A DNA stretch of 64,000 nt from Xenorhabdus thuongxuanensis (GCF_001908095.1 NZ_MKGR01000003.1:94679-158678), one strand, 5' to 3'; positions 21,353 to 32,033 are shown, counted from the first letter of the stretch. Notes: generated by a model from the sequence alone, not told the origin. Made by a program: numbers and translations.

Positions 21353-21581
21353 AATATCTGGGGAATATGGAGTTATTATCGATAATTTTGGACAACAGTT
21401 TTACGCGAATCGAGAGTATGGAGCAAGTAACATCTTATCAAAACAGGAAAAATTGCGATGTAAGACCACAAATCAGTCGTTTTCCGAAACGGGGAATAAT
21501 TATTTACCCATCTACTGATACGGTAGTGTTGTTAAGTTATATTAAAGTCTAATCCGTATTAGGTAACGTTTGAAAAATAAA

Positions 21582-21604
21582 TATTTAGTTACAACATACT
21601 TTTA
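21582..21604 (-). other. Replication-terminator (Ter) site between rnb and nth
   Basis: On the minus strand the bases read AAAAGTATGTTGTAACTAAA, matching the E. coli Ter core (AGTATGTTGTAACTAAA) exactly. The G at Ter position 6, whose complementary C is captured by Tus in the locked complex, is present (plus-strand C21599). By the E. coli rule the blocking face is the G6 end, so forks moving from high to low window coordinates would be arrested. A tus gene lies 15 kb away. Confidence 0.9.
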
Positions 21605-21683
21605 ATTATTTTTAAAAAAACTATAAATACTGACAAAAAACTATAAATTTCAGTAGGAAAATAACAGTTTTGGTATTTTTTCG

Positions 21684-21718
21684 GTCTGCCCCCTGTAAAA
21701 ATTAAATAGGAGACAGAC
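21684..21718 (-). terminator. Hairpin after nth
   Basis: GTCTGCCCCCT (21684-21694) and AGGAGACAGAC (21708-21718) pair at 9 of 11 positions. It lies just beyond the nth stop. There is no T-run on the minus strand. Confidence 0.4.
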
Positions 21719-21741
21719 TAATGGAGATTTAAGATTTTTTA

Positions 21742-22374
21742 CTATTCGTTTTTATCCGTATATTCACAAAGATCCTCAATAATACAGGAGCTACAACGCG
21801 GCTTACGAGCAATACAGGTATAACGACCATGCAAAATCAGCCAATGATGACAATCAACTTTGAATTCAGACGGTACAACTTTCAATAAATTCTTTTCGAC
21901 TTCATCAACATTCTTCCCTGGTGCAAATTGGGTTCGATTGCTGACACGAAAAATATGCGTATCAACGGCAATGGTTGGCCAACCAAAAGCAGTATTTAAA
22001 ACAACATTAGCAGTTTTTCGACCGACACCTGGTAATGCTTCTAGTGCTGCGCGGTTCTCCGGTACTTCTCCTTGGTGTTTTTCCAGCAATATCCGGCAGG
22101 TTTTGATTACATTTTCAGCTTTAGTATTATATAACCCAATGGTTTTTATATACTCCTTTAAACCATCAACACCTAAATTAAGGATCGCTTGCGGGGTATT
22201 GGCAACGGGATATAGTTTTGCCGTTGCCTTATTCACGCTAACATCTGTAGCCTGCGCAGATAGTAATACGGAAATCAGTAATTCAAATGGAGAATTAAAC
22301 ACCAGCTCGGTAGTTGGATGTGGATTGTTATCCCGTAAACGGGTGAGTATCTCAATCCGTTTTTTTTGATTCAT
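21742..22374 (-). CDS. nth: Endonuclease III
   Basis: A DNA glycosylase/AP lyase for oxidised pyrimidines. 210 aa. The HhH motif is LPGVGRKTANVVL with the catalytic Lys, and the catalytic Asp is in VDTHIFRVSNR. The [4Fe-4S] loop is CIARKPRCSSCIIEDLC (C-x6-C-x2-C-x5-C). It is last in the rsxABCDGE-nth operon, 13 bases after rsxE. Confidence 0.97.
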   Translation of the reverse strand: MNQKKRIEILTRLRDNNPHPTTELVFNSPFELLISVLLSAQATDVSVNKATAKLYPVANTPQAILNLGVDGLKEYIKTIGLYNTKAENVIKTCRILLEKHQGEVPENRAALEALPGVGRKTANVVLNTAFGWPTIAVDTHIFRVSNRTQFAPGKNVDEVEKNLLKVVPSEFKVDCHHWLILHGRYTCIARKPRCSSCIIEDLCEYTDKNE

Positions 22375-22387
22375 ATCTGGTTACTCT

Positions 22388-23092
22388 TCAGCTTCTTGTA
22401 ATATGGCTTCCACAGCCTTTTTCTACGTTATACTGGCGTTCTTTATTTTCTGCCCGATGCCTGATGCGTTCATCAATGATATATTTTCCTGCCAGCATCA
22501 AACCTAACCCAATAAAAGCACCCGGTGGTAGGATGGCGAGCAGGAAAGGGGAGTCCAGATGAATTATTTCAATACGTAGTGATTTAGCCCAACTACCCAG
22601 CAATAAATCCGCACCATCAAAAATAGTCCCGTTTCCCAAAATTTCTCGTATAGTACCCAATACAAATAGGGCGAAAGTTGCCCCCAGCCCCATTGAAAGG
22701 CCATCAATCGTCGAGTGGTAAACTGAATTCTTTGATGCATAGGCTTCGGCGCGACCAATAACGATACAGTTAGTCACAATCAAGGGAATAAAAATTCCCA
22801 GTGACTCATAAAGGCCGAAAGCAAAAGCGTTGATTAACATCTGGACGGCACTGACGACAGACGCAATTATCATCACATAGATTGGGATACGGATTTCATG
22901 GGGTACCCAACGACGTAGGGCAGACACTGCCATATTGGTACTCATCAAAACCAGCGTTGTCGCTAATCCTAATCCCAGGGCATTGGTTGCTGTAGAGGAA
23001 ACGGCCAATAAAGGGCAAAGCCCTAAAAGCTGTACCAATGCGGAGTTATTTTTCCATAGCCCCTGAATAAATAAATTCTTAGTTTCATTCAT
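22388..23092 (-). CDS. rsxE: Electron transport complex subunit RsxE
   Basis: An integral membrane subunit of the Rsx/Rnf complex, 234 aa with about six helices (for example [25 protein letters not shown]). RsxE is a paralogue of RsxA. The complex uses NADH to reduce and reset SoxR in E. coli. It lies 2 bases after rsxG. The C-terminal tail [13 protein letters not shown] is soluble and His/Cys-containing, as in E. coli. Confidence 0.96.
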   Translation of the reverse strand: MNETKNLFIQGLWKNNSALVQLLGLCPLLAVSSTATNALGLGLATTLVLMSTNMAVSALRRWVPHEIRIPIYVMIIASVVSAVQMLINAFAFGLYESLGIFIPLIVTNCIVIGRAEAYASKNSVYHSTIDGLSMGLGATFALFVLGTIREILGNGTIFDGADLLLGSWAKSLRIEIIHLDSPFLLAILPPGAFIGLGLMLAGKYIIDERIRHRAENKERQYNVEKGCGSHITRS

Positions 23093-23094
23093 AA

Positions 23095-23721
23095 TTATTT
23101 CTCTTCACAAGTTGGCATGGAAGAAAGTTGTGTCGGTACTGTTTCCAGATAAAGAGCGGTTCGTTTAACGGCATTGACAACAGCACGTGGTGTAATGGTT
23201 GCACCAGTAAATTGATCAAATTCTCCTCCATCTTTTTTGACCGCCCAATTGTGATCATCCTTTGACATTATTTTTTTACCAGAGAAAGCATAGATCCAAT
23301 TGGAAATTCTGGTATCTATTTTATCTCCTAAACCGGGTGTTTCATGGTGTTCAGTTACACGAACACCAAGTACTTTGCCAGAAAAATCAGCCCCAACCAG
23401 TAACTGGATTGCACCAGAATAACCATCAGGGGCTGTACTTTCTAATGCAGCAGCGACCGGAACGCCTTTTTTACGGGCGAGGTAAAGGCGGTGAGGTTGT
23501 TCAGTGCCTAATGCATTGTTTGTTACTAGATAACATTCATTTTGCATATCATTATCGTATAAAGCAGGAGGAACAACTTGATCTAATAACACCTTATGCT
23601 GTAAAGCTGACTGTTCAGCGATCCGATCTTTTGTTAACGAATAAACAATTGCTGTTAACCCTGTCGTAAATGCCGCGAAGATTGCGAGGGTAATACCGTG
23701 ACGACGCATAGTTTCTAACAT
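23095..23721 (-). CDS. rsxG: Electron transport complex subunit RsxG
   Basis: The periplasmic flavoprotein subunit of Rsx, with one N-terminal helix ([21 protein letters not shown]). The FMN is covalently linked at the Thr of [14 protein letters not shown], a conserved TGAT motif. [11 protein letters not shown] is the other family block. The start [13 protein letters not shown] gives 208 aa, close to E. coli; the open frame extends 42 codons into rsxD but is not homologous there. Confidence 0.95.
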   Translation of the reverse strand: MLETMRRHGITLAIFAAFTTGLTAIVYSLTKDRIAEQSALQHKVLLDQVVPPALYDNDMQNECYLVTNNALGTEQPHRLYLARKKGVPVAAALESTAPDGYSGAIQLLVGADFSGKVLGVRVTEHHETPGLGDKIDTRISNWIYAFSGKKIMSKDDHNWAVKKDGGEFDQFTGATITPRAVVNAVKRTALYLETVPTQLSSMPTCEEK

Positions 23722-23737
23722 AGCACTTTCTCTTTTC

Positions 23738-24817
23738 CTATTTATGGCCGTAAACACGAGGCTGGGTGTAATGGTCAATAAGTGGTACACATATGTTTGC
23801 CAGTAATACCGCAAATGCAACAGCATCAGGATAACCACCATAAACACGAATTATCCAAATAAGCCCACCAATAATGGCTCCGTAAATCAAGCGGCCTCTT
23901 GGTGTTGTTGCTGCGCTAACTGGATCAGTCGCAATAAAAAATGCACCTAACATGGTTGCACCGGAAAAGAGTTGCAATAAAGGAGGTGAATAACGAGTAG
24001 GATCAAGGAGCCAACTAATCAATGCACAAATACCCAGTGACAAAATAAATGCAGTTGGGATTTGCCAATTAATGATTTTTCGGTTGAGCATAATCAGGCC
24101 ACCAACCAAATAAGCAATGTTAACCCATTGCCAGCCAATACCTGCTAAAACTCCTTGTAATATAGGTTGTTGCAATACTTCATCAATATCGTGAGTCAAC
24201 CTACCAGTTTTGAAACTATCCAGCGGTGTTGCTTGACTCAATCCATCAATACCTTGTTGCAGTTGTAACAAAGTGGAGCCATCTGGTGTGTGTCCTGTGA
24301 AAATGACCATCAGGCTATCCCACGGTGTTAACGTGAATGTCTGTAAAGATTCTGGGGGCATCCAACTGGTCATTTGTATAGGAAATGAGATCAACAGAAC
24401 GACATAGCCAATCATGGCAGGGTTAAACGGATTTTGCCCAAGTCCGCCATACAGATGTTTAGCAATAATGACAGCAAAAAATGTACCGAGCACGATTAGC
24501 CACCATGGTGCTAATGGTGGCAGGCTAATACCTAAAAGTAATCCTGTGACTAAAGCAGAGTTATCTTTGAGATAGGGAAGTATTAGTTGTTTTTTCAATG
24601 CGATAGCAGCAGATTCAGCTAAAAACGCGGTAATGACAGCTAGCAAAATCTGGAATAATGTTCCATAGCCAAAGAAATAGGTCTGGGCAGCAATACCGGG
24701 TATGGCAGCTAAAACCACCCAAAGCATGATCTGGCTAGTGCTTTTTTGATTGTGCGTAAAAGGCGAACTTGCGACTTTTAGTTGGTTGTTGTCAGTTTTT
24801 ACTGGCCTAAATTTCAT
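23738..24817 (-). CDS. rsxD: Electron transport complex subunit RsxD
   Basis: A membrane subunit of Rsx/Rnf, 359 aa with about ten helices. It carries covalent FMN at the Thr of [39 protein letters not shown] is a family signature. It is encoded between rsxC (12-base gap) and rsxG (16-base gap). Confidence 0.96.
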   Translation of the reverse strand: MKFRPVKTDNNQLKVASSPFTHNQKSTSQIMLWVVLAAIPGIAAQTYFFGYGTLFQILLAVITAFLAESAAIALKKQLILPYLKDNSALVTGLLLGISLPPLAPWWLIVLGTFFAVIIAKHLYGGLGQNPFNPAMIGYVVLLISFPIQMTSWMPPESLQTFTLTPWDSLMVIFTGHTPDGSTLLQLQQGIDGLSQATPLDSFKTGRLTHDIDEVLQQPILQGVLAGIGWQWVNIAYLVGGLIMLNRKIINWQIPTAFILSLGICALISWLLDPTRYSPPLLQLFSGATMLGAFFIATDPVSAATTPRGRLIYGAIIGGLIWIIRVYGGYPDAVAFAVLLANICVPLIDHYTQPRVYGHK

Positions 24818-24829
24818 CGATAAATTTCA

Positions 24830-26848
24830 CTATTCTGTTGTAATTATTTGTTCTTCTTGAGCTTGAGCGGCTTTTTTGGCTTTGACTCGAGCGATAGCAG
24901 CCGCAACAGCCGCTTTACGAGGATCTGTTTTTTCTGGCTCTTTGGAAACAGCCTGCGGTGGAGTCGATTCCGGTTGGTTTTGAGCGGCTTTCTTAGCCTT
25001 GGCGCGAGCGATAGCAGCCGCAACAGCTGCCTTGCGTGGATCTTGTTTATCATCCACGCTATTTTGTTGAGGATCTTCTAGTGACGTTGTCACCTCCACG
25101 CTTTGTGCTGCTTTTTTCGCTTTTGCTCTGGCTATCGCAGCAGCTAAGGCGGCTTTACGTGGATCATTGTCTTCAACCGGTGTTGATATATCTATATCTG
25201 CTTCTGGGCTTGTAGTAATTTGTTTTTCTGCCTGATGAGCACGCAACTGTTCTTTTCTGGCCTTACGTGTCGCAATTGCTGCTGTATTGTCAGGTAATTG
25301 GCCTGATTGCACAATGATAGATTCACCTGCATTCTCCTGTTTTTCCTTCACGCGGGCAAGAGCGGCTTGTACAGCACTTTTATCACTGCTATTTACTTGA
25401 ACAGCCGCTTTCTTATGGCGTTCTTCACGCGCCAATTTTTCCCGTTCCAGACGTGCCTGTTTGGCTTCAAAACGTACCTTAGCTTCGGTAGAGCGGCGTG
25501 CTTCTGATTCTATCGCCCATATTTCAGCTTTTTCCTGTCGGTAGTATTGAACTAGGGGAATGTTACTTGGGCAGACATAAGCACAAGCACCACACTCAAT
25601 ACAGTCGAATAAATGATGATTTTTGGCCTTTTCATGTTCTTGCCCTCGACTGAACCAGTACAGTTGTTGTGGTAACAATCCGGCAGGGCATGCTTCAACG
25701 CATAAGCCGCAGCGAATACACGCTTCTTCAATGACTTTGGGTTCCATCTCTTGTACCGAAGGTGCAAGAATACAGTTACTTATTTTGACGATAGGGACAT
25801 TCAAATCAGGTAAAGTGAATCCCATTAATGGCCCACCCATAATGACCATTTGTTCTGATCCTGGGTTAAATCCGGCTTGTTGTAACAGGAAGTGAACGGG
25901 TGTGCCGAGGCGAGTCCAGAAATTACCGGGATAAGTGACAGCTTCACCTGTTAGCGTAACTACACGTTCGATTAACGGTTCGCCATCAATAATGGCTCGT
26001 TTTATCGCCACTACTGTCCCCACGTTTTGCATAAGAACACCGATGTCAGAAGAACGACCGCCAGAAGGTACTTCTTTTCCGGTCAGGATCTTGGTCAGTT
26101 GTTTGGCACCACCAGAAGGATATTTTGTTGGAATGACGCGCACAATGATGGATTTATCACCATTAAGGGCTGCGTTTAAGGCATTAATTGCTTCGAGTTT
26201 GTTATCTTCAATACCGATCAACACCTGCTTTGGATTAAGCAGGTGTACCAAAATACGGATACCTTCAATAACTTCTTTCGCATGTTCCTGCATTAAACGG
26301 TCATCAGCAGTGATATAGGGCTCACACTCAGCCGCATTGATAATCAGAGTGTTGAGATTGTGTCGTCCACCTTTAAGTTTTGTTTCAGTAGGAAAGCCAG
26401 CACCGCCTAAGCCAGCAATACCTGCTTGTTGAATGCGTTGCAATATTTCATTGGCATCCAGTGTCGTATAATCAGCGACCTTGTTGCGTTCTTCCCATTG
26501 ATCTTTACCATCAGGGTGTAATCTGACACACAATTCTTTTAACCCAGAAGGGTGTGCCGTAACGCAAGGTTCAATTGCGATAATTGTTCCTGATGTGGAA
26601 GCATGAACAGGTACTGTTCTTCCCATTCCAAGCGTTAAAGCCTGACCTTTCAATACATTATCACCCACTTTAACTAGTAATTCGCCTTCTGGCCCCAAAT
26701 GTTGCTGTAGAGGGATGATTAATTCATTCGGCAATGGAGCATGGCGTAATGGGGTACAGCTAGATTGCAGCTTCATTTCTGGTGGATGGATACCACCATC
26801 AAAATCCCAGATTTTATTTTTGTTAAGCAAGTTGAACAGATTAAACAT
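24830..26848 (-). CDS. rsxC: Electron transport complex subunit RsxC
   Basis: The NADH-oxidising, FMN- and Fe-S-containing soluble subunit, 672 aa. The nucleotide/FMN region includes [16 protein letters not shown] and [17 protein letters not shown]. Two [4Fe-4S] ferredoxin motifs are [14 protein letters not shown] and [14 protein letters not shown]. The C-terminal 250 residues are Ala/Lys/Arg-rich and contain three copies of a repeat like [21 protein letters not shown], against more copies in E. coli. I use ATG 26848, which overlaps the rsxB stop; an upstream in-frame TTG is less likely. Confidence 0.96.
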   Translation of the reverse strand: MFNLFNLLNKNKIWDFDGGIHPPEMKLQSSCTPLRHAPLPNELIIPLQQHLGPEGELLVKVGDNVLKGQALTLGMGRTVPVHASTSGTIIAIEPCVTAHPSGLKELCVRLHPDGKDQWEERNKVADYTTLDANEILQRIQQAGIAGLGGAGFPTETKLKGGRHNLNTLIINAAECEPYITADDRLMQEHAKEVIEGIRILVHLLNPKQVLIGIEDNKLEAINALNAALNGDKSIIVRVIPTKYPSGGAKQLTKILTGKEVPSGGRSSDIGVLMQNVGTVVAIKRAIIDGEPLIERVVTLTGEAVTYPGNFWTRLGTPVHFLLQQAGFNPGSEQMVIMGGPLMGFTLPDLNVPIVKISNCILAPSVQEMEPKVIEEACIRCGLCVEACPAGLLPQQLYWFSRGQEHEKAKNHHLFDCIECGACAYVCPSNIPLVQYYRQEKAEIWAIESEARRSTEAKVRFEAKQARLEREKLAREERHKKAAVQVNSSDKSAVQAALARVKEKQENAGESIIVQSGQLPDNTAAIATRKARKEQLRAHQAEKQITTSPEADIDISTPVEDNDPRKAALAAAIARAKAKKAAQSVEVTTSLEDPQQNSVDDKQDPRKAAVAAAIARAKAKKAAQNQPESTPPQAVSKEPEKTDPRKAAVAAAIARVKAKKAAQAQEEQIITTE

Positions 26849-27464
26849 AGGTTTTAACCTCAACAGGCTTAGCAGGGGAGAACAAAGTAGGTTCTGGTGT
26901 TACGGGAATATTTTTTACTGGAATGGTGTTTAAATCCCATTTCCAATTTGAGGTAGTAGTAGCAACGGGAATCATCGTAATGCAATCTGTTGGGCAAGGT
27001 GCAACACATAGGTCGCAACCTGTGCAGAGATCTTCAACAACGGTGTGCATGGCACGGTTTGCACCAATAATGGCGTCTACAGGGCAAGCCTGGATGCATT
27101 TTGTGCAGCCTATGCAATTTTCTTCGTCAATGAAAGCCACTTTTCTGGCTGGATTTTGAACGCTATCGTCGCCATCTAACGGTTGTGGATCAACACCCAG
27201 TAATCCAGAGAGTTTGAGCATAACTTGCTCTCCACCAGGGGCGCATTTATTGATCATCTCACCATTATTGGCAACCGCTTCCGCGTAGGGGCGACAACCA
27301 GGATAACCGCACTGTCCACATTGACTTTGGGGTAATAGGTTGTCGATATTTTCAACAATTGGGTCTTCTTCTACTTTAAAACGACGGGCAGCAAAACCAA
27401 GAATTAAGCCAAAGGCTAATCCGAGTATGCTTAACACGCCGATAGCAATCCATAATGACATCAT
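26841..27464 (-). CDS. rsxB: Electron transport complex subunit RsxB
   Basis: The ferredoxin subunit of Rsx, 207 aa. It has an N-terminal membrane helix, an Fe-S domain with [15 protein letters not shown], and two [4Fe-4S] sites ([14 protein letters not shown] and [14 protein letters not shown]). It overlaps rsxA by TAATG at its start and rsxC by 8 bases at its end, so translation is coupled. Confidence 0.97.
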   Translation of the reverse strand: MMSLWIAIGVLSILGLAFGLILGFAARRFKVEEDPIVENIDNLLPQSQCGQCGYPGCRPYAEAVANNGEMINKCAPGGEQVMLKLSGLLGVDPQPLDGDDSVQNPARKVAFIDEENCIGCTKCIQACPVDAIIGANRAMHTVVEDLCTGCDLCVAPCPTDCITMIPVATTTSNWKWDLNTIPVKNIPVTPEPTLFSPAKPVEVKTYV

Positions 27465-28045
27465 TAGAATTTTACCAAACCACTAAAGCCCATAAATGCG
27501 AGGGACATTAACCCTGCAGTAATAAGCCCTATCGATGAACCACGAAAAGGGACAGGAATGTTGGCAACAGTCAGGCGTTCCCGAATGCCGGCAAATAGCA
27601 CCATGACAAGGGAAAAACCTGCGGCAGCGCTGAATCCATATACAGCAGATTGTAAAAAATCGTGGGATTGATTGACATTCAACAACGCGACACCAAGTAC
27701 AGCACAGTTGGTTGTAATCAGAGGCAAGAATATTCCTAACAAGCGATAAAGTGTCGGACTGGTTTTGCGGACAACCAATTCAGTAAACTGAACGACAACC
27801 GCAATAACGAGAATAAAGCTCAGAGTTCGCAAATAAACCAAATCAAGCGGAACAAGAATAAATGTGTTTACCAGCCATGCGCAGATAGAGGCCAAGGTAA
27901 GGACAAAAGTTGTTGCCAGACCCATACCGATGGCGGTTTCGAGTTTTTTGGATACCCCCATAAATGGGCATAGACCCAAGAATTTTACTAAAACAAAGTT
28001 ATTGACCAAGACTGTGCCAATAAATAACAAAAGGTATTCGATCAT
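27464..28045 (-). CDS. rsxA: Electron transport complex subunit RsxA
   Basis: A membrane subunit, 193 aa as in E. coli, with six predicted helices. The signature [20 protein letters not shown] and the later [20 protein letters not shown] carry the membrane Fe-S Cys residues known for RnfA/E. I start at [11 protein letters not shown], the E. coli start; the upstream open frame is a leader. Confidence 0.97.
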   Translation of the reverse strand: MIEYLLLFIGTVLVNNFVLVKFLGLCPFMGVSKKLETAIGMGLATTFVLTLASICAWLVNTFILVPLDLVYLRTLSFILVIAVVVQFTELVVRKTSPTLYRLLGIFLPLITTNCAVLGVALLNVNQSHDFLQSAVYGFSAAAGFSLVMVLFAGIRERLTVANIPVPFRGSSIGLITAGLMSLAFMGFSGLVKF

Positions 28046-28106
28046 TGCTATACCTGAAAATAAGATATTGGAAAATGGAACACTGCTTACGTAGTTTGAG
28101 TAGAAA

Positions 28107-28128
28107 TTCCCCACTTGAATGTGGGGAA
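28107..28128 (-). promoter_or_regulatory. Stem-loop in the rsxA leader
   Basis: TTCCCCAC (28107-28114) pairs exactly with GTGGGGAA (28121-28128), loop TTGAAT. It lies 60 bases upstream of the rsxA start and after ydgK. There is no T-run, so it may be an mRNA structure in the rsx leader or a weak end for ydgK. Confidence 0.45.
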
Positions 28129-28162
28129 GTGGGGCAATGATAACAATCAATTTTGGGGTATG

Positions 28163-28603
28163 TTATCGATCTTGTGTGAAAGTCATTTTCACCCGATGGG
28201 AGCGTTTAATATAAGGAATGAAAACGGTGGCGGCCAGTAATGACCATAATAGGGAACGTATTGCTATTTCATCAGAAATGGGAGAAAAGGCGAAAGTTTT
28301 TATCGCTATCAACACGGAAACCATCAGCCAAATAATAAAAATACGAGGGAATCGTTTCGAGCGAATAAAAAGTAGCGTCAATACCCATACAGTAAAACAC
28401 CACATCATTATCGTGGTTAATACTGAGATATACCACAAGGCGGTAAAATTGCCACCAATTTGATTAATAGCCTCGTTTTTATGAATAAACGTCATTATAT
28501 ATAGCAATAACATCAAACTGGCAGCGATTAATGTCATGAGCAGATATGCGGCAGGCGCTAATAACCAGCCATTAATACGATAATAATCATTGGACTGATA
28601 CAT
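28163..28603 (-). CDS. ydgK: YdgK, DUF2569 membrane protein
   Basis: A 146-aa inner-membrane protein with four helices. The start YYRINGWLLAPAAYLLMTLI is typical of DUF2569, and the C-terminal RSLLWSLLAATVFIPYIKRSHRVKMTF matches YdgK. The function is unknown. It lies immediately upstream of rsxA, as in E. coli. Confidence 0.9.
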   Translation of the reverse strand: MYQSNDYYRINGWLLAPAAYLLMTLIAASLMLLLYIMTFIHKNEAINQIGGNFTALWYISVLTTIMMWCFTVWVLTLLFIRSKRFPRIFIIWLMVSVLIAIKTFAFSPISDEIAIRSLLWSLLAATVFIPYIKRSHRVKMTFTQDR

Positions 28604-28770
28604 AAAAAGTTTTCACTCCATCATGAGTGTCTTTGATATTAGGAAAATGATTATAGGAAAAAGATAGTAGTACTGGAATTAAGATTATTTGCTAACGTGT
28701 GAGAGGTGGTGATACTTTCTGATGCCTGATTACTCGTTTACGATATTATGATCATTTTTTAGAGGCAGTT

Positions 28771-29811
28771 ATGAGTGATTTTTTAAAAGTTGGTTTGGTA
28801 GGTTATGGTTATGCAAGTAAAACTTTCCATGCTCCATTGATTGCAGGAACACCCAATATTGAATTGGTTGCCATTTCCAGCAGTGATGCAGATAAGGTTA
28901 AAAAAGACTGGCCAACAATATCAGTCGTTTCCTCTCCAGAAGAACTCTTCATTGATCCCAACATTGACCTTATTGTGATCCCAACACCCAATGATACTCA
29001 CTATCCATTAGCACAAAAGGCATTGGCAGCAGGTAAACATGTAGTCGTTGATAAGCCTTTTACTATTACGGTAGAACAGGCTCAATTACTGAAAAAGCAA
29101 GCGGAAGAAGCCAATTTATTGTTGTCTGTGTTCCATAATCGTCGTTGGGATTCTGGCTTTCTAACGGTGAAATCAATCATCAAAGAAAATAAATTGGGGG
29201 CTCTGAAATATTATGAATCCCATTTTGATCGTTATCGCCCCGTTGTTCGTCAGCGCTGGCGTGAAGCTGCCGGAGCTGGTAGTGGCATCTGGTATGATTT
29301 AGCTCCTCATTTACTGGATCAGGCAGTCCAACTTTTTGGTAAACCACAAGCCATCACAGCGGATTTTAGCATGGTGCGTCCGAATGCAGAGACTGCGGAT
29401 TATTTTCATGCACAGCTCACATATTCTGATTTGAAAGTTGTATTACATGCAACCATGCTTGCAGCGGCAGAATCACCTATCTATACATTACATGGTATGG
29501 CTGGCAGTTATACCAAGTATGGGCTGGATCCTCAGGAAGAGCGTTTAAAGGCAGGGGAAAGGCCGCCACGAGCAGACTGGGGATATGATGCCCGGGATGG
29601 TTATATGACATTGTCACAAGATGATAACTGGGTTACGAAAGTTTTTCCTACTGTGCCTGGCAACTATGGCGCTTATTATGCAGCTATTCGTGATGCGATT
29701 TTGTTTGGAAAACCGAATCCGGTGACTGCCAGCGAGGCTATTTTGGTTATGAAACTTATTGAATCAGGTGAAAAATCGGCAAAAGAACAGCGCACAATCT
29801 TTATTGACTAA
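28771..29811 (+). CDS. ydgJ: YdgJ, Gfo/Idh/MocA-family oxidoreductase
   Basis: A 346-aa NAD(P)-dependent oxidoreductase. The Rossmann start is VGLVGYGYASKTFHAPLI, the EKP-type Lys is in VVDKPFTITVEQA, and FHNRRWDSGFLTV and the His in YDLAPHLLDQAVQLFG follow. The substrate is not established. It is divergent from ydgK and 38 bases upstream of the yfeH-like gene. Confidence 0.93.
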   Translation: MSDFLKVGLVGYGYASKTFHAPLIAGTPNIELVAISSSDADKVKKDWPTISVVSSPEELFIDPNIDLIVIPTPNDTHYPLAQKALAAGKHVVVDKPFTITVEQAQLLKKQAEEANLLLSVFHNRRWDSGFLTVKSIIKENKLGALKYYESHFDRYRPVVRQRWREAAGAGSGIWYDLAPHLLDQAVQLFGKPQAITADFSMVRPNAETADYFHAQLTYSDLKVVLHATMLAAAESPIYTLHGMAGSYTKYGLDPQEERLKAGERPPRADWGYDARDGYMTLSQDDNWVTKVFPTVPGNYGAYYAAIRDAILFGKPNPVTASEAILVMKLIESGEKSAKEQRTIFID

Positions 29812-29849
29812 TTAAACGGTGGCAGGTAGGGCAAGGGGAGCTTGTATCG

Positions 29850-30839
29850 ATGAACGTATTGCAAAAATTAAGAATTGATCCTTTTTTAGTTACATTGATT
29901 ACGGTGGTCATCATTGCATCATTTTTTCCTTGTGAAGGTGAAGCTAAAAAGTGGTTTCAATACTTAACAACGGCTGCTATTGCATTATTATTTTTTATGC
30001 ATGGAGCGAAGTTATCCCGTAATGCCATTTTGGCAGGGATAGGGCATTGGCGATTACATTTGGTGATTTTCACTAGCACTTTTATTTTGTTTCCCATACT
30101 GGGTATGGGATTAAGTTTCATCGTGCCGGAATGGATGTCACCAACAGTTTATATGGGCTTTCTTTATCTTTGTGCTTTACCTGCCACAGTGCAATCGGCT
30201 ATTGCCTTTACTTCCGTTGCAGGAGGAAATGTTGCTGCGGCGATATGCAGTGCTTCTGCTTCAAGTCTATTAGGCGTATTCCTATCGCCATTATTGGTTG
30301 GTTTCTTGCTCCAAGCTCATGAGGGGGGGACTCAAACTGATACCTGGAAGGCGATAAAAGATATTATCTTGCAGCTGATGGTGCCTTTTATTGTTGGACA
30401 CTTATCTCGTCCTCTGATTGCCAGTTGGGTGGAAAAACATAAAAAATTGGTCAATATGACGGATCGTTCTTCTATCTTGCTGGTGGTTTATGTTGCATTT
30501 AGTGAGGCGGTGGTGGAAGGTATCTGGCATAAAATAGATGCTTATTCACTTTTCATGATTGGGATCGTCTGCTGTGTTTTATTAGCTATTGTATTAATAA
30601 TTAACGTACATAGCTCGCGTTTGCTGGGTTTTGGTAAAGATGACGAAATCACTATTGTGTTTTGTGGTTCGAAGAAAAGTCTGGCTAATGGCGTGCCAAT
30701 GGCGAATGTATTATTTCCCGCGCCAATGGTAGGTGTGATGCTGTTACCGTTGATGATTTTCCACCAAATCCAACTAATGGTTTGTGCTGTCCTTGCTCAG
30801 CGTTATGCGCAGCGCCTAAAAATCGAAAAGGCAGAGTGA
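29850..30839 (+). CDS. yfeH: YfeH-like bile acid:sodium symporter family protein
   Basis: A 329-aa polytopic membrane protein of the SBF/BASS fold (about ten helices). DPFLVTLITVVIIASFFP and LTTAAIALLFFMHGAKLSR are close to E. coli YfeH. The crossover motif region is ALPATVQSAIAFTSVAGGN, and the C-terminal CGSKKSLANGVPMANVLFP is a family signature. The transported solute is unknown. In E. coli this gene is elsewhere, so its position between ydgJ and add is an accessory arrangement. Confidence 0.88.
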   Translation: MNVLQKLRIDPFLVTLITVVIIASFFPCEGEAKKWFQYLTTAAIALLFFMHGAKLSRNAILAGIGHWRLHLVIFTSTFILFPILGMGLSFIVPEWMSPTVYMGFLYLCALPATVQSAIAFTSVAGGNVAAAICSASASSLLGVFLSPLLVGFLLQAHEGGTQTDTWKAIKDIILQLMVPFIVGHLSRPLIASWVEKHKKLVNMTDRSSILLVVYVAFSEAVVEGIWHKIDAYSLFMIGIVCCVLLAIVLIINVHSSRLLGFGKDDEITIVFCGSKKSLANGVPMANVLFPAPMVGVMLLPLMIFHQIQLMVCAVLAQRYAQRLKIEKAE

Positions 30840-30856
30840 CTTTCTGCCTTTTTGGC
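30826..30856 (+). terminator. Terminator overlapping the yfeH stop
   Basis: AAAAGGCAGA (30826-30835) pairs with TCTGCCTTTT (30843-30852), followed by further T residues. The stop codon lies in the loop. On the minus strand it also lies just after add. Confidence 0.88.
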
Positions 30857-30880
30857 ATAACTTGGAATAAACAGTGTTTT

Positions 30881-31882
30881 TTAGCAGTTGGCAACTTTTT
30901 CTTTCAGCGCCTGTTTTTCCGCTTCACTAAGGAATGCTGTTGCCAATCCATTGATCTGCGCCTGTCGGATCTGCGCTGGAGACAGTCCTGCTGCTGGTGC
31001 AGCAACGTTATACTCATGGCGAATTTCAATACCTTCTACTGCAGGATCGTCTGTATTGATTGATGCCAAGATACCGTGCTCAAGGAATTTTTTCAGCGGG
31101 TGAGCTTGCAAGGAACTGACTGTGCTAGTTTGCAGGTTTGATGTTAGGCAGGATTCAATACCTATGCCGTGTTTAGCCAAATAATCCATTAAGAATGGAT
31201 CAGTAATTGCTTTAACGCCATGTCCAATACGTGTTGCGCCCAATTCACGAATAGCGTGCCAGATGCTTTCCGCACCTGCGGCTTCGCCGGCATGTACACT
31301 AATATTCCAACCCGCATCGCGCGCTCGGATAAAGTGTTGTTCAAAGAGATGCCCAGGGAAACCTAACTCATCACCAGCCAGATCTAATGCGGTGATATGT
31401 TGTTTATGGGCAAGAAGTCCGGCGAGTTCTTCGGTGCAAGCTTTTTCTCCAAATGTTCTACTGAGGATACCAATCAAACGGACCTGAATATCATGTTGCT
31501 GGATTGCTGAATGAATACCATCGATCACTGCTTCCACGACGCCTTCAATGGGAAGTTGGTGCTTCATAGCCATGTAATGTGGGGAGAAGCGTAGTTCAGC
31601 ATAATCAAGACCCGCATTGACTGCATCTTCAACGTTTTCAATGGCGACTCTGCGGCAAGCCTCCAAATCGGCAAGTACAGTCACACCCCAATCCAATTTT
31701 TGCAGGAAGCTGACAAGGTTAGGTTCATTTTCAATGATCTGGACATGAGGACGTAATGCTTCCAGCTCATAAGCTGGGAGTGGGATATTATGTTGACGAG
31801 CAAGATCCAAAATAGTTTCAGGACGGATATTACCGTCAAGGTGACGATGTAAATCAGTCAGTGGAAGCTGTATGTCAATCAT
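30881..31882 (-). CDS. add: Adenosine deaminase
   Basis: Converts adenosine and deoxyadenosine to inosine forms. 333 aa, the E. coli length. Zinc ligands are in [18 protein letters not shown] and the Asp pair in [10 protein letters not shown]; the Glu/His of the active site are in HAGEA and GHGVKAI. I start at [10 protein letters not shown] after AAGGATAAG. A strong terminator-like hairpin lies just 40 bases upstream of the start on the same strand. Confidence 0.97.
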   Translation of the reverse strand: MIDIQLPLTDLHRHLDGNIRPETILDLARQHNIPLPAYELEALRPHVQIIENEPNLVSFLQKLDWGVTVLADLEACRRVAIENVEDAVNAGLDYAELRFSPHYMAMKHQLPIEGVVEAVIDGIHSAIQQHDIQVRLIGILSRTFGEKACTEELAGLLAHKQHITALDLAGDELGFPGHLFEQHFIRARDAGWNISVHAGEAAGAESIWHAIRELGATRIGHGVKAITDPFLMDYLAKHGIGIESCLTSNLQTSTVSSLQAHPLKKFLEHGILASINTDDPAVEGIEIRHEYNVAAPAAGLSPAQIRQAQINGLATAFLSEAEKQALKEKVANC

Positions 31883-31914
31883 TTTCTTATCCTTCTTATC
31901 AAATTTTATATATA

Positions 31915-31943
31915 CAAAAAAGCCAGCCAACGTGTTGACTGGC
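31915..31943 (-). promoter_or_regulatory. Terminator/attenuator-like hairpin in the add leader
   Basis: On the minus strand GCCAGTCAAC...GTTGGCTGGC (31922-31943, one mismatch) is followed directly by TTTTTT. It ends about 33 bases before the add ATG, leaving too little room for a normal promoter between. It may terminate ydgA transcription with add read through, or attenuate an add-specific transcript. I do not see a purine riboswitch core. Confidence 0.6.
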
Positions 31944-32033
31944 AAGAAAGTGAAAGCATTATCGGTATCTTAATCTTAGCGATGTTCTAGATGATTAGGC
32001 TTTTTTAACCTAAAGCATATACTTTCTTATAGG

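Larger units (their letters stand above)
21353..21741. other. rnb-nth spacer
   Basis: No gene is supported; short open frames here lack ribosome-binding sites. It contains the rnb promoter side, a Ter site, a direct repeat AAAAAACTATAAAT (near 21615 and 21635) and a hairpin next to nth. The junction brings together two blocks that are about 0.35 Mb apart in E. coli K-12. Confidence 0.5.

Noticed and set aside
21367-21552. 61-codon frame upstream of rnb
   Set aside because: No ribosome-binding site, no recognisable domain, and it lies in the Ter/promoter spacer.
24241-24275. Ter-like GTTGTAACAAAG inside rsxD
   Set aside because: Mismatches in the invariant core and it lies in coding sequence.
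24844-25081. Open frames on both strands over the 3' part of rsxC
   Set aside because: Shadows of the repetitive Ala/Lys-rich rsxC coding sequence.
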